Below are positions 1 through 10,994 of a stretch of DNA of 64,000 bases, piece after piece. Position numbers and translations under genes: made by a program. Under the pieces are notes generated by a model. It searched no databases and was not told where the DNA came from. It saw only the letters and a program-made list of their open reading frames with translations. The stretch is from Gordius sp. MW1 (lineage: Eukaryota; Nematomorpha; Gordioida; Gordea; Gordiidae): positions 14,818,168 through 14,882,167 of the forward strand of contig OZ038531.1 of NCBI GenBank assembly GCA_964036665.1, given 5' to 3'. The stretch's first letter is position 1. Each line of letters begins with the position of its first letter.

Positions 1-737
1 AGAGGCGACTAGAAAAAAAGATTTTAATAGTGGGTGGCACTGTAGTTGAAATACATAAAACCATATATGCCAAATAAACTTTTTAAAACCTTATTAATTG
101 TTACAATATTTTTATTAAGGTTATTTGGCTTCTTTGCTTTTCCACTAATGAAAAGCAATAATATTTTATAAAGGAAACTTGAAGAAAGTATAACTTTTTA
201 AATATTTTTTATTTTTTTAATGACTATATTCATAAAAACTTAAATGATATTAAATTAATTTACTTTTAAAGTATGGACATCTGCTCCACATCCAAAATTT
301 CTTGATCTAAAAAACATTTTGCCCTATCTAAATCATTACTGCCCCCCTCAAATTTAAATCTTGCATATCATGGGATTACGTGACTTAAAATGCGCGTTGA
401 GATATTGATGAATGATTTAAGTAAGATGGAAATATATTTAACTTTCCATCTTAACTTAATAAACATCGGTTAATTATACTTTAGAACATTATAAAAATGA
501 ATCTTTGTTTATACTAAATCTAATTGATTTTGTAACGGGCTTTTAACGGGCCTTACATATATCTAGGCCCGGCCCGAGCCCGCTAGGTTATATTCCGGCC
601 CGTTTAGGCCCAGCCCGTTGTTTTTTTTTAAAACAGAAGCCCGTCCAAGCCCGGTCCGTCCAAGCCCGGTCCGTCCAAGCCCGGCCCGAGGGCCGGGCTT
701 TTAGGCTCGTCCGCGGGCCGGGCCGTGTAGGTCCCTA
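1..737 (-). mobile_element. GC-tipped hAT-like non-autonomous element, partial (tip at 737)
   Basis: Bases 480-737 and 61-180 match, in reverse complement, 62834-63070 and 63697-63830 near the window end, so both are copies of one element in opposite orientations. The tip at 737 reads (reverse complement) TAGGGACCTACACGG, close to the TAGAGATCTGCACGG tip of the hAT at 46401. Behind it lies a cluster of GGGCC/CGGGC subterminal motifs (540-730). No transposase coding is visible. The other end lies before base 1. Similarity to hAT ends is seen; non-autonomy is inferred. Confidence 0.7.
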
Positions 738-1123
738 GCTGTTACAACTTTAGAAATAAGATAAGTAGATATTTCAAACGTTTTTTTTTGTTTGAACCGT
801 TAAAAATATATATTATAAAGTTAAATTTTTAGCTTTAAATGATTAACCGAATAAATTATAACGAGTGATAACTTTTTTATTTTTAAACTTATCCTAGTTG
901 TAAATACGAGTAATAACAATCTAATGCATTTTATATAAAGATGGTGAAATAATTTTCAAAAATATATTTCTCAAAAATTTTATTTAAAAAATCGGGTCGG
1001 GCTTGGGTCGGGCCAAAAATTAAAAAAATTTTCGGGCTCGGGCCGGCCTCTGGCAAAATAAAAATTAAGAAGTCCGGCTTGGGCCGGGCTCGGGCAGAAA
1101 TAATTTTATTTTGCAGGACTCTA
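738..1123 (+). mobile_element. second GC-tipped hAT-like terminal fragment
   Basis: A second CGGGC/GGGCC cluster at 990-1105 ends in TTGCAGGACTCTA at 1123, the inverted form of the hAT tip seen elsewhere in the window. Both tips (737 and 1123) are followed by GCTGT. One element may have inserted into the end of the other, but the other end of this one was not found. Bases 738-985 are AT-rich with no coding. Confidence 0.5.
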
Positions 1124-1569
1124 GCTGTCTGTCATGCCCAGAAGTGTTGTTTCTATGTTCGACCTCCCTTTGTATCGTCAAAGAGTGTTTAAACATGATG
1201 ACTCCTTTTAATGTAAGGGGCTAGAAAACAGATAAAAATAATATATTTGATAAATTTAACCTGGTTTTACTTGATTAAAACCATTTTTGAAATAAATTTA
1301 TTTTGCTCACAAACCTTTAGAGAACACGGGTTACTTGATATAATATTAAACTTAATGACCATTCCTGAGGTGGCATGATTAAGCTAAATATATTTTGTTA
1401 TTAATTTTTATTTTGATTTATTTTAAATTACGCTGAACTATTGTTAAAATTTATATTGTAATGAATATACTAATAGGCCTTCTGGAACTGAGGATATAGT
1501 GAGAATTTATGCAGAAGCAGAAACCCAAGTATTCCTTTTATGTATATAATATATTAATAACATGAATAA
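1124..1569. other. AT-rich, nothing recognised
   Basis: No open frame with recognisable similarity and no clear repeat boundary was seen. Confidence 0.5.
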
Positions 1570-2693
1570 TCTATATATATAAAGTAAAGTGTATGTATGT
1601 ATGTGTGTATGTATGTCGGGCTAAATTCTGAAATTACCGGCCCGATTCGCGCGAAAATTTAGCCATAGATGCCCAGGGCGGCCAGGGGTAAAATAGCTTT
1701 TTCAGAATCCTAAAATTCTTTTTAGTTTTAAGATTATCGGACATTTCACGGCCAGTTTCATTTATAGCATCATATACAATAATATCGTCATACATACAAA
1801 GCTAAAGTATTCTTGAATGATTATTTTTAGTATTGTTTTAAGTGTATCCTTATTTGCACAACAACTCCTAGCTTTGGGGAACGTACCTTTCCATTTACCC
1901 CGTCTCCAAGGGAAAGTACCTTTCCAACAACCTTTTGTCACCTACTGCCATCGTCTGAGGCTGTTGAAACTATGTTGTTCCCCGACATTGCAACGCACTA
2001 CACCGATCACACATGGCTCCGGGAACGCGCAATATTAGCGCCAACAAATGCAGCTGTTACCCGTATGAATGATCGTATTCAAGTGCACATTCCAGGTGAT
2101 CCCTTTACTTACAGCTCTATTGATGCGGTTGTAGAAACCGATCAAACTGTAAATTATCCAGTTGAATTTTTGAATTCGTTAACACCTTCGGGTCTTCCAC
2201 CACATAAATTAACCTTGAAACTGGGTGCCCTATAATACTCCTGCGTAATTACATCCCCCTAGGTTGTGTAATGGCACCAGACTTGCCGTAAAACAACTGC
2301 GTCCAAACGTTATTGCAGCTACTATAATCAGCGGAACGTATAAAGGCGAGGACGTGATGATCCCACGCATCCCCATGATCCCCACCGATTCTATATATAT
2401 AAAGTAAAGTGTATGTATGTGTGTATGTATGTCTGGGCTAAATTCTGAAACTACCGGCCCGATTCGCGCGAAAATTTAGCCATAGATGCCCAGGGCGGCC
2501 AGGAGTAAAATAGTTTTTTAAGAATCCTAAAATTCCTTTTAGTTTTAAAAATATCTGACATTTCCCGGCCGGTTTCATTTATAGCATCATATACAATAAT
2601 GACGTCAAACATACAGGGCTGAAGTTTTCTTGAATTTTATTATATTAAAGAAAATTGTATTTTCAGCTAAACAACGTTTGCCGGGTCAGCTAG
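1570..2693 (+). mobile_element. Helitron remnant with two 5' modules
   Basis: It begins A|TCTATATATATAAAGT at 1570 and ends GCCGGGTCAGCTAG|T at 2693, matching Helitron rules (5'-TC, 3'-CTAG, insertion between A and T, no target duplication). The roughly 250-bp 5' module (1570-1815) is repeated at 2390-2640, with GTATGTAT microsatellite tracts at about 1592 and 2412. Between the modules lies a helicase fragment. The last bases match the 3' terminus of the large Helitron at 4757, so the two are related. Confidence 0.75.
1850..2389 (+). pseudogene. Helitron helicase fragment (Pif1-like, C-terminal part)
   Basis: The frame at 1972-2235 reads HTWLRERAILAPTNAAVTRM, then IPGD and YPVEFLNSLTPSGLPPHKL. 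This is the typical helicase segment of metazoan Helitrons, leading to the LRNL/LCNGTRL region. The upstream stretch at 1850-1965 (QLLALGN) is in another frame, and the downstream part (LCNGTR-like, then PRIPMIPTD) is shifted again. At least two frameshifts make it non-functional. It ends abruptly at 2389 against the second 5' module. Confidence 0.8.
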
Positions 2694-2884
2694 TAATATA
2701 TAAAAACACATAGATAATTTTTTACGAGTGGGTTTTAACTGACTTTAAAATTAACTACTTTTTTTTAAATCTAACATAAAACTTAATTATAGCTACCTAA
2801 ATGTTTTATAATGACCTTAGGAATTGGCAAATAATCTGGCATACAAAGTTAGCTTGATAGCGTACAAAACGCATGTGGTCACGA

Positions 2885-3757
2885 TCTTTCCCTACGTGGG
2901 CGTTGAAATCCGCCTCAATAATTAACTTTTCTTCCTGTCATATTCATTGTATCTACTTTCCCAATTAATCGAAGAATATGTCTATCTATGATTCCATACA
3001 CCCAATTTAAGAAGCATACGCGTACATAGCAGTTAGGAGGCCCCCTTGATCAGCACTCTTCATCCAAATTAACCTATCGGATTAACGCTTGACTTCCACC
3101 ACCCTGTTCCTGAACGATTTGCTAGAACGATACCGACACCGTTTAAAATTTGGTGAACCACTGTATAATATTATGTATCCTTCTCCTAACTCTAGAGTTT
3201 TTCTCCGTTCCACAGTAGTGTTGTAAATACGGCTGGGTTTTGATTGGTCGACATTTGGTTTTAGTCGATTAAACATAAACAAACCAAAAAATTTTTGGTT
3301 TGTTTTTTTAGTTGCATAAATAGATCAAAGGATCAAGCCTTTGGTTTGTTTATGTTTAATAAAACCAAAGGTCGACCAAACAAAGCCCAGCCGTTTTTAA
3401 AACACTATTTCACAGTGTCTCTTGTAGGCGGGCGATGTGTACCTTTCTTCATTTTAGCATTTGTACGACCTAGATGCTTTTTCCCGTCAACATTTCCACA
3501 TTCCACCACGTTATTCGCATTCTTTTCACAACTAAAATCTTTAACCACCTTCGTTGTAAGTCGGGCAGTGACCCTAGTGTATTTTTAATATTGCACGAGC
3601 GGGGTATGCACTGCGCGACGTTTGTGAAGGACGCCCATTTTTCGAAAGTTCTGTGTGAAACTACCATGATTTTGAGGTTGGTTTTTATACTTTTTGGCCG
3701 CCCTGACGCCAACCTCCAATTTTAGCACACGGACTTAGGACTGTCGTAGGTTATGTT
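2885..3757 (-). mobile_element. RTE-like LINE fragment (family 1), 5' part with endonuclease start
   Basis: On the minus strand this matches the 5' end of the RTE copy at 32580-35581. It has the 5' leader (GTCCTAAGTCCGTGTGC), an MRITWWNVEMLTGKSI-type endonuclease start, and downstream SGSPNFKR...NRVVEVKR. Only the 5' end is present, so this copy lost its 3' part, which differs from the usual LINE 5' truncation. A MITE (3216-3407) interrupts it. Stops and shifts are frequent. Confidence 0.7.
3216..3407. mobile_element. 192-bp hAT-type MITE (TAGTG tips)
   Basis: Terminal inverted repeats TAGTGTTGTAAATACGGCTG and the inverse of CAGCCGTTTTTAAAACACTA bound it. The flanks TTCCACAG (3208-3215) and TTTCACAG (3408-3415) are an 8-bp target duplication with one mismatch. 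Internal inverted GGTCGAC and TTGGTTTG motifs make it almost fully self-complementary. The host sequence is the RTE fragment, which reads on after removal. TAGTG tips resemble those of the hAT at 51065. Confidence 0.85.
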
Positions 3758-4756
3758 CATATTTCCCTATAATTACGTTTTTATGTTTAATTCCCAGTTT
3801 TTTGTTCAAATAAATATTAATTTTCATCATCAAGCTACTATGTCCATTCTTTTGTTTATATATTATTTATAATTTCAGTATAGAGCCAAATAAATTACAG
3901 TTATTTTAATCTAGGTGCGGGCCACGGACCGGCCTTGCACATGCAGATTTTTATAAGGGAATATAAACTCACCCGTGAACTATAAATAATTAGTACACAT
4001 TATTAAGTGGGGAGGAGAACGTGTAGATCTACACCCTTATTATATATGGTTTCCGAAGTACCCATTATGTATAATTGTTGTCTTCTAAAGTCTCAATAAC
4101 CGTATCTATGTTGTCTTTATTGTAGCAATATGTATTTTCCTTTGACAATTAAAACAATAAAGGCTGGACATGTCTTTTGATTTATTATATGTGTTTATCC
4201 ACACCTATTGCAATTCCTAATATTTGACCTTAATTGATTAAACCTTTATGCTGCAAAACATTTTTTTTAATCTCTTGTGTATTTCATGTTTTATAAATTC
4301 TTTGTAATCCAATTTCATAACTTCATCTATTTGTATTCATCTTAAATGTAATTGTCTTCCCTTCGGAGTCAGTCCGACATCATGTTCTTATCTTTATTTC
4401 AAATGCTGTTAAATCCCATCGAAAAATTAGCCTTAGATTTCTTGTGGTAGGTAAAGTTAAATTCTTTTGGTGCGGTTTCAAGTTTCGTTGTTTAATTGAC
4501 TCTTCTGTTTTAAGCACTGGATGATAGTTAGCCTACTTTGACAAATTGTTTTTTTTATTGTAAATATCTTATATAGTATTAAGTAAATTATTGATATTTA
4601 TACGTTAATTGTCTTCAGGATAGATCTAAGTTCTTACTTCTTTATATACTTTTGATCCAAAAATTAGGGTTGTTGCTTTTTCAGCAAGTTTTGTGTTGTC
4701 CATTTTATCTATCAGATTATAATTGAAAATGTTCATCGCAGAATTTTATTAAATAA
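3758..4756. other. AT-rich, nothing recognised
   Basis: No coding frame or bounded repeat recognised. The 4756/4757 junction is the Helitron 3' end. Confidence 0.5.
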
Positions 4757-4941
4757 CTAGCTGACCCGGCAAACGTTGTTTTGCTATATACATTATTTTT
4801 AGAAAATACTATAAGTGTATGGATATGTGGTTATGATTAAAATAAGAATGGGGCGTTGTGACAACGTTGGCCTATAAAATGACAATATACTAATCAACTA
4901 TTAATATCATTCTTTATACATTATTAAATAATTTGTGATAC

Positions 4942-5709
4942 CTATATATACATCGAATTATGACGATTAAAAAATAATTCATCATCAATTCTAAGTGCGA
5001 TGGAGTATACAATATTTTTGGTTAGTCCATCTTTAGCCAACACAAACAAACGGGATGGTTTACCCACGCAAGAACATGCCACGTATAGCTGTCTGAGGGA
5101 AAAGCATGATGTGCCCAAACCTAAGCCACAAATAGACATCGTTTGACTTTGAGTCTTATTAATTGTCAATGCGAATGCGAATCTAATTGGAAATTGAATA
5201 CTTTTGAATTATAGGGATTCGTGGCAGTAATACATTTTCATCTCGGAACTTGCCATTCAAAATGGTGACTTCGATAACAATTTTCATACATTTTTTAATG
5301 ACTAATCGTGTGCCATTACACAGCCGTGGTGGGTTTAAATTACGAAGCAAAATTACCGGAGATCCAAACTTCAATTGTAAAAGTGCGGGGGCATGGCTGA
5401 CAAATCCAATGAATTCAAAAACTAATTGGATAATTTACAGCTTCGTTAGCATCGCAAACTGTATCGACAGATTTGTGTGACACCAAGTCACCTGGCAACA
5501 ACTGTTGTATCTTGGAATTTAAATTAATGACATCCACATTTTTTGCAGCCAATATTGCTCTTTCGGACACCCAGGCAAGATTTTTGTACTGTGTATATCT
5601 GGAAATATGTGGTCGATGAAAGCATTTTGCGAGTCGACGATTGTGCAAAAATCCGACGGTAATTATAGGCATCCAGTAATTTCATGCAAAGCAACTTTTC
5701 CATCATCAA
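4942..5709 (-). pseudogene. Helitron helicase, C-terminal segment
   Basis: Minus-strand pieces read in order: WVSERAILAAKNVDVINL and LLPGD (5415-5672); FGSPVILLRNLNPPRLCNGT with the ENVLLPRIPI end (5183-5374); and QSQTMSICGLGLGTSCFS with RQLYVACSCVG (4942-5169). These correspond to late Pif1-like helicase motifs (V-VI region). Frames differ between pieces, so it is a pseudogene. A segment between the first two seems deleted. The upstream half of the helicase lies beyond the LTR insertion. Confidence 0.85.
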
Positions 5710-5733
5710 TATCTAACAGTTGTTTTAAGAATG

Positions 5734-6336
5734 TATCGTATCCGGAGATAGAGTACGATACGATGATAATATATCCCCCCCCCCATGTTCATTTATACAA
5801 AGGGACGCCGACGTTACACGTATCTCCCTTTCTAATTAATTTCAGGATGCGTGTTGATTCCCCCCCCCCCAACGCGCATATACGCACGTATATAATAATA
5901 CGCGAGAATGTAGTCTACGACACCATCTGCCTTTCCTGGCCATGCTATTTAATGTGTAGTTGTAGTACATAGAACTTTATTCCTTTACATTTAATTTTTA
6001 ATACGCGTATGTTATTCCCCCCCCCCCCGACGCGATTATACTTATTTATTTATTTCCCCCATATATGATTGTTGATCAACAAGAACACGCATTAGTGATT
6101 TTGATATACGCGTGTTATCGTATTGATAATATTGATATCATTAATTTATTCTCGGAGATAAATAAAATATAGTACTATGTGAAGGTGCAAATTCAACTTT
6201 ATTTAAAGGCTTTAAGCCCGGCCATCTCCCAATATCTTCCCTTAATTATTAAAATAGATTCCTAATTATTCCCCCTTCCTTTTCAAACTCTTTCTTAAAT
6301 ATATTTTTAAATCGTATTCCTTTTAGGAATACGATA
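5734..6336 (+). repeat. 5' LTR
   Basis: 603 bp, near-identical to 6941-7536. Long C runs occur near 5776, 5862 and 6017. Short inverted ends TATCGTAT/ATACGATA bound it. AATAAA-type motifs occur near 6160. Confidence 0.88.
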
Positions 6337-6940
6337 CTGGTATCAGAATGAAAAGTCCCACTCCCAAGTTGGTTAGAAATAATTTGGTACAAATCTCGTC
6401 CCCCCCCCCCCTTCTGCGGAATAGCATAAATCATATTCTAGAGATTAAATTCTTATAACTGGAGAAGAACAACAAGCAAATTATTACCTGATTGCGTCAA
6501 AACTAAGGGAAAACTAAATCGATGTTAGTGCTAATAAAGCTATAGATAAGGTCGGATCTGTGCCTATGACCATAATTGTTAAGGAAGCTGGTGTCTCCTT
6601 AATTTTCCGATTGAGGGCAAGAGTTCCTCATGTATGGAGGTAAAGGCGTATACAAATGCTGAGAATTCCTCATTTAAGATGGATCGTAGGACAAGAGTAT
6701 CCGATAACGAATGGCAAGAAGCACCGAATGAAGGATTATTCCCACATTATTTTATGAAAGGTTACACATGTCCTATATAATAATAAGCGAGATTCATTTT
6801 TATAATTAGTATAATATTGTTGATATATTATATTATGGCTATAATAATATGGTTTAATATTGTAAGTCAGTCGAATTTAGTAGATAGATTTTTGTCTAAA
6901 TATCCCTAACCCTGGCCCTAATTTTTGGAAAAAGGGAAGG
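6337..6940 (+). other. Interior of LTR element (possible PBS and PPT, no ORF)
   Basis: It starts C-TGGTATCAGAATG. The first ten bases equal the initiator-Met type primer-binding site known from plant Copia elements; the matching tRNA in this host was not checked. It ends in a 14-base purine tract (6927-6940). A C10 run lies near 6400. No gag or pol similarity was seen, so the element would need enzymes from elsewhere. Confidence 0.6.
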
Positions 6941-7536
6941 TATCGTATCCGGAGATACGAGTACGATAGGAGTATAATATATTCCCTCCATGTTCATTTA
7001 TACAAAGGGAGGCCGTCGTTACACGTATCTCCCTTTCTAATTAATTTCAGTACGCGTGTTGATTCCCCCCCCCCCAACGCGCATATACGACACGTATATG
7101 ATAATACGCGAGAATGTAGTCTACGACACCATCTGCCTTTCCTGGCCATGCTATTTAATGTGTAGTTGTAGTACATAGAACTTTATTCGTTTACATTTAA
7201 TTTCTAGTACGCGTATGTTATTCCCCCCCCCCTTCGACGCGCCTATACTTATTTATTTATTTCCCCATATATGATTGTTGATCAACATGAACACACATCA
7301 GTGATTTTGATATACGCGTGTTATCGTATTGATAATATTGATATCATTAATTTATTCTTGGAGATAAATAAAATATAGTACTATATGAAGCTGCAAATTC
7401 AACTTTGTTTAAAGGCTTTAAGCCCGGCCATCTCCCAATATCTTCCCTCAATTATTAAAATAGATTCCTGTTATTTCCCCTTCCTTTCAAACCCTTTTTG
7501 TATATTTTAAATCGTATTCCTTTTTGGAATACGATA
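6941..7536 (+). repeat. 3' LTR
   Basis: 596 bp, directly repeated from 5734-6336, with C runs at the second and third positions (near 7066 and 7223). Divergence between the LTRs is small and mostly in homopolymers, implying a fairly recent insertion. Confidence 0.88.
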
Positions 7537-7542
7537 GAATGT

Positions 7543-8600
7543 TTCAGCGGATGGATTTTTAAGCATATGAACGCGCATGTTTAATCTCAGTTCTAACTTT
7601 TCAACATTACGCCACAGTGACGATGATTTTAAGCAAGCGTTGATCCATCAGCGTACGTTGAACGTGGAATGACGGGAAGTGTTTGTCTGAAATCACCTGA
7701 AAGGAGTAACAGATGCGGCCAAATAGTTTGTCGTTGTTATTTATATCCTTCACTGTCCTGTCCAATGCCTCAAAGGAATGTTTGTGTGCCATAGTACATT
7801 CATCCCAGATGATCACTTTACACCGTTTGAGTACCGTGGCCATGGACGATTCTTTTTTTATGTTGCACTGCCTCTGGGTTACTTTAGATATTTAATGGCA
7901 GCTTAAATGCAGATTGAGCTGTTATGCCTCCATCTAATAAAGTTGCTGCAATGCCAGATAATGCAACGGTCAATGCGATGCCATTTTTTAGATCGTATCT
8001 CGGCAAGAATTATCGAAATGAGAGATGTTTTGCGTTCCACCTGGTGCATCCAAAAAAAAAGAAACCACCTTGTCCTGCCGAAACTGCCAGCATAATGCGG
8101 TCGTAAATATTTTTTTGTTCAGTTAGTAGTGGGACATTGCGAGTAACAATTGCTGCCATTTCTACAGTATTGTCCTGCAGTTCAAGACACATATTAGTGT
8201 TGAGTAAATCAGATGCACTTCGATTTGTAGAACTCATACCAAAATGACTAATTTTTAAATTGGCAATGACAATGCAAAGATCCTCACTATCAATGCTTCA
8301 TTGTACATTGCGTCGCTGAATAATATTAATAGCTCGTTTCACCTTAAACGATATCGATGTAATTCATCAGCCATTGAATCTTTGTGCTTATCCCACAACG
8401 TTTGTGCTCGGGCCGGGAAACATGTAGTCAACACTATAGCGAATAGTAGACGAATTTGTGTTGCTGTAGAGTTTAATGCTGCTTTAGTAAGCATACTGTC
8501 CCAATGGTTGTCATCATCTAGCAAGCCTAGTGCAAGGCATGCATCTTTATACGATGGATACTAATGTCCATTTACTTTACGTATATCGTGAAATGACAAT
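7543..8600 (-). pseudogene. Helitron helicase, N-terminal segment
   Basis: Minus strand. The frame at 7607-7843 reads KVIIWDECTMAHKHSFEALD, the Walker B-like motif II of Pif1-type Helitron helicases, then RTVKDINNN and LFGRICYSFQVISD. The frame at 8010-8237 carries LTEQKNIYDRIMLAVSAGQGGFFF, the motif I (Walker A) region with the GKT replaced by frameshifted sequence. The frame at 8339-8524 matches the linker before the helicase. Stops and shifts separate the pieces. Confidence 0.82.
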
Positions 8601-9479
8601 GGGCCGGTAAATTACTTAGTCTGCCTAAAATTTACTGTATATACACGACCCAAAATGTTTGATTTGAATAAACCAGGGCATGTATTAACTGGTTTGCCTT
8701 GCTTGCGGGGCATCCATTTTTTCAATTGAGTCCACGTAAACTAGGGGGGTATTTATAAATAGAGTGATGTTCGCACGAAGGCACCAAAAGCATCGGCACG
8801 ATTCCACAATTCAAAAAAATCGGTGAGTGTAGTTTTTAGTGGATTTATAGCACGATCAAGCGCGGTCTCGTTCGTGAAAAATACACGCTGGCCGTTTTCA
8901 ATATGGACAGCTAAATGGATAACTGCTGGATTCCGTTCATGAATTGGGAAACCAAAGATCCGCCAAACAGCTTCATTGAAGCTTATGTACCGGTTAATTT
9001 AAGTAGTTAGTTATTTCATCAATGTAATTCAATGGAAGAGCATTCCGATTGGTATTATCAGTTCTAAATACAGCCATGCGCTTCACCGGACTGCAGAACT
9101 CAACATTATTATGAGCATTGAATGTTTTGCAACAGAGGTGAATATAGTGCAACCCAACGATTGTCAATGTCAATGGTTGCGTTACTGATAGTTTTCGTAA
9201 ATTTGTCCGCCATTATCGGTACTTCTTCGACGATATATAGGATATCCGTCGACATGTGTGACCGTATCATTGATGAAATCTTTAGGAAAACACTTTGTAC
9301 ACTTTCCATCCAACATGCAAGGCGATGAACGATTCAAATATCCACATGGGCTATGAATCATGTTTGTAGTAACAATATCAAATAATAATTTCTCAGCAGA
9401 CGGATTTAGAATTTCTGCAGAAATTAAACTATCGATGTCTTCAGGACGTATTTTGTCGACGAACCAAATCAAAATGTGA
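8601..9479 (-). pseudogene. Helitron Rep domain, part after the HUH motif
   Basis: Minus-strand frame 9182-9472 reads IWFVDKIRPEDIDSLISAEI, then CGYLNRSSPCMLDGKCTKCF and VDGYPIYRRRSTDNGG. These are the conserved blocks immediately downstream of the HUH motif in Helitron Rep proteins. Bases 8601-9100 hold weaker matches in several frames. The segment begins right at the hAT MITE target duplication, so the HUH motif is split between here and 10534. Confidence 0.82.
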
Positions 9480-9487
9480 GCATGAGG

Positions 9488-10525
9488 CAGGGTTTCTTTC
9501 AGGGGGTAGCCCGGAGAAATTCCAAATCCCCCCCGGAAAGTTTTGATTGAAGCATGAACTCAAGTTCCATCATGAAGTCATAAATTATATTTATAATCTA
9601 AAATTGAAATTCAATAAATTATTTTAATTTGTCAATAAAAATATATGAAATTGGCGAAATTAAATTTTTTTTACAAATAAGGTTGAAATCATTCAAAGAC
9701 ATCATTTTTTAACATCTGTGAACCCTAATTTAAACGAGTTTTTAATAGGCGTTTTTTACAATCTTGAAAGTTACAAATTATCTTTAATTAAAAAATATCA
9801 ATAGGTAAATAAACATAAATAATTGCTTTTAGAATTATTAAATCATTATCTTACATGTAAACTTAAAAAGAATTATTAATAGATTCTATTGTTTGTTTTT
9901 TATTGATATAATATGCTTATTGCATGTCTGGTAAATATAATAGTACTCCTTTACACTACTTTAGTAAAAAGGAAAAGCCTAATAAAAAAGATGGTAAATA
10001 TGATTTAATTTGGACTAATTTTAATTATGCAACAGGTGAAGATGTGAATAATTGTTCTGTAGAAAAAACTTTGGTTTGTTCCATTCAATGTCATAATGAA
10101 AAGGATGGTATTTATATTTATATTACTAAGAAAAAATTGGTCATTTTAAATGTATATTAACTAATAATAATTTGCTTGCAAGCATATAAAAAGATCTTTT
10201 TTTGTCTAATCAATTATGTATAACGAAAAGGTGAGGATAATTCTGCGGAGAAACTGGTTTATTCCATAGATTGTCAAGTATGCCTTTAAAAAACAAAGAA
10301 GAATTCGGTTAGTTTTTAAAAGAACACTTGCCCCTTAAAATATTACATGTATTTATCTAATGATTATACGTGTATGTATCTATTTATATATCACTTATAT
10401 CACCAATAAAAATCAGTAAATATTATACAAAATGGTTTAGCAATTAAAAAAAATTTACCCCCCCCCCCCGAAAGTTGAAAATACCCCCCCCCCCCCCCGG
10501 AGCATTTTTTCTGAAAGAAACCCTG
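9488..10525. mobile_element. 1038-bp hAT non-autonomous element inside the Helitron HUH motif
   Basis: Inverted ends CAGGGTTTCTTTCAG and CTGAAAGAAACCCTG match perfectly. An exact 8-bp target duplication GCATGAGG flanks it (9480-9487 and 10526-10533). CAGGG tips plus 8-bp duplications are hAT hallmarks. Subterminal C/G runs near 9525, 10460 and 10485 are inverted copies of each other. The interior is AT-rich with one short frame at 9924-10160. Confidence 0.92.
9924..10160 (+). CDS. short ORF in hAT element, function unknown
   Basis: 78 codons starting MSGKYNSTPLHYFSKKEK, with a lysine-rich N-terminus and two possible Cys pairs. It could be the remnant of a transposase first exon, since hAT MITEs often keep it, but I recognise no domain. 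Whether it is expressed is unknown. Confidence 0.3.
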   Translation: MSGKYNSTPLHYFSKKEKPNKKDGKYDLIWTNFNYATGEDVNNCSVEKTLVCSIQCHNEKDGIYIYITKKKLVILNVY

Positions 10526-10533
10526 GCATGAGG

Positions 10534-10994
10534 TAATCCTTGCTTTTGCCACTCAACTGAATACATCCAGCAACGTGCAGGGCCAAATATATGTAATTTT
10601 GTAATGGAATTAATGAAAGACTTTAATTTTTGTTTAAACACCCGTGCCGTAATGTCACGACAATGTATTGCATTTTGTCCTGGTAATAGCAACGATGTAA
10701 TCTCCTGCCATTTTGGATTACATGTAAACGTGATTAAAAAACACAGTTGTCCGTATTCGCGTACGAAAGCCATAGCATCCTGTATGTATTCTTGCATGTG
10801 ACGTGGACTACCTACGTCCAATGATGGTAGAATATTAAAGTTATCAATTTCAGCAGTGGGGGCGTTGTTCGCAATAGCGTCTTTGAATGTATTCTTCCGC
10901 ACAATTTTCTGTTGATTATATCTTAAGTATCGTAGACGTTCGCTCTTTACCTTCACATACATGTCGACCATGAATTGTTGGCAAAGTTCACAGG
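10534..10994 (-). pseudogene. Helitron Rep domain, part before and including HUH
   Basis: The minus strand begins at the BEL junction with CQQFMVDMYVKVKSERLRYL, then DVGSPRHMQEYIQDAMAFVR, LCFLITFTCNPKWQEI and WQKQGLPHA. These are the standard Rep blocks of Helitrons: VDMY, FTCNPKW, and GLPHAH of the HUH nuclease. The last motif is cut by the hAT MITE after PHA; the missing H and following ILIWF-type residues lie at 9479. The stretch is open over about 150 codons. Confidence 0.88.

Larger units (their letters stand above)
5734..7536 (+). mobile_element. Non-autonomous LTR retroelement (TRIM-like), 5-bp target duplication
   Basis: Two LTRs of about 600 bp (5734-6336 and 6941-7536) flank a 604-bp interior without a recognisable ORF. 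Flanking GAATG at 5729-5733 and 7537-7541 is a perfect 5-bp target duplication. A possible primer-binding site, TGGTATCAGAATG, lies at 6338 and a purine tract, GGAAAAAGGGAAGG, ends exactly at the 3' LTR. LTR ends are TATCGTATCC...GGAATACGATA rather than TG...CA. It is inserted in the Helitron helicase. Confidence 0.88.

Noticed and set aside
1590-1616. GTATGTAT tract as telomere or independent microsatellite
   Set aside because: It is part of the Helitron 5' module and recurs at 2412 in the second module.
5607-5972. Plus-strand ORF of 121 codons
   Set aside because: It runs from the antisense of the Helitron helicase into the LTR and over its C runs; no domain and no sensible start.
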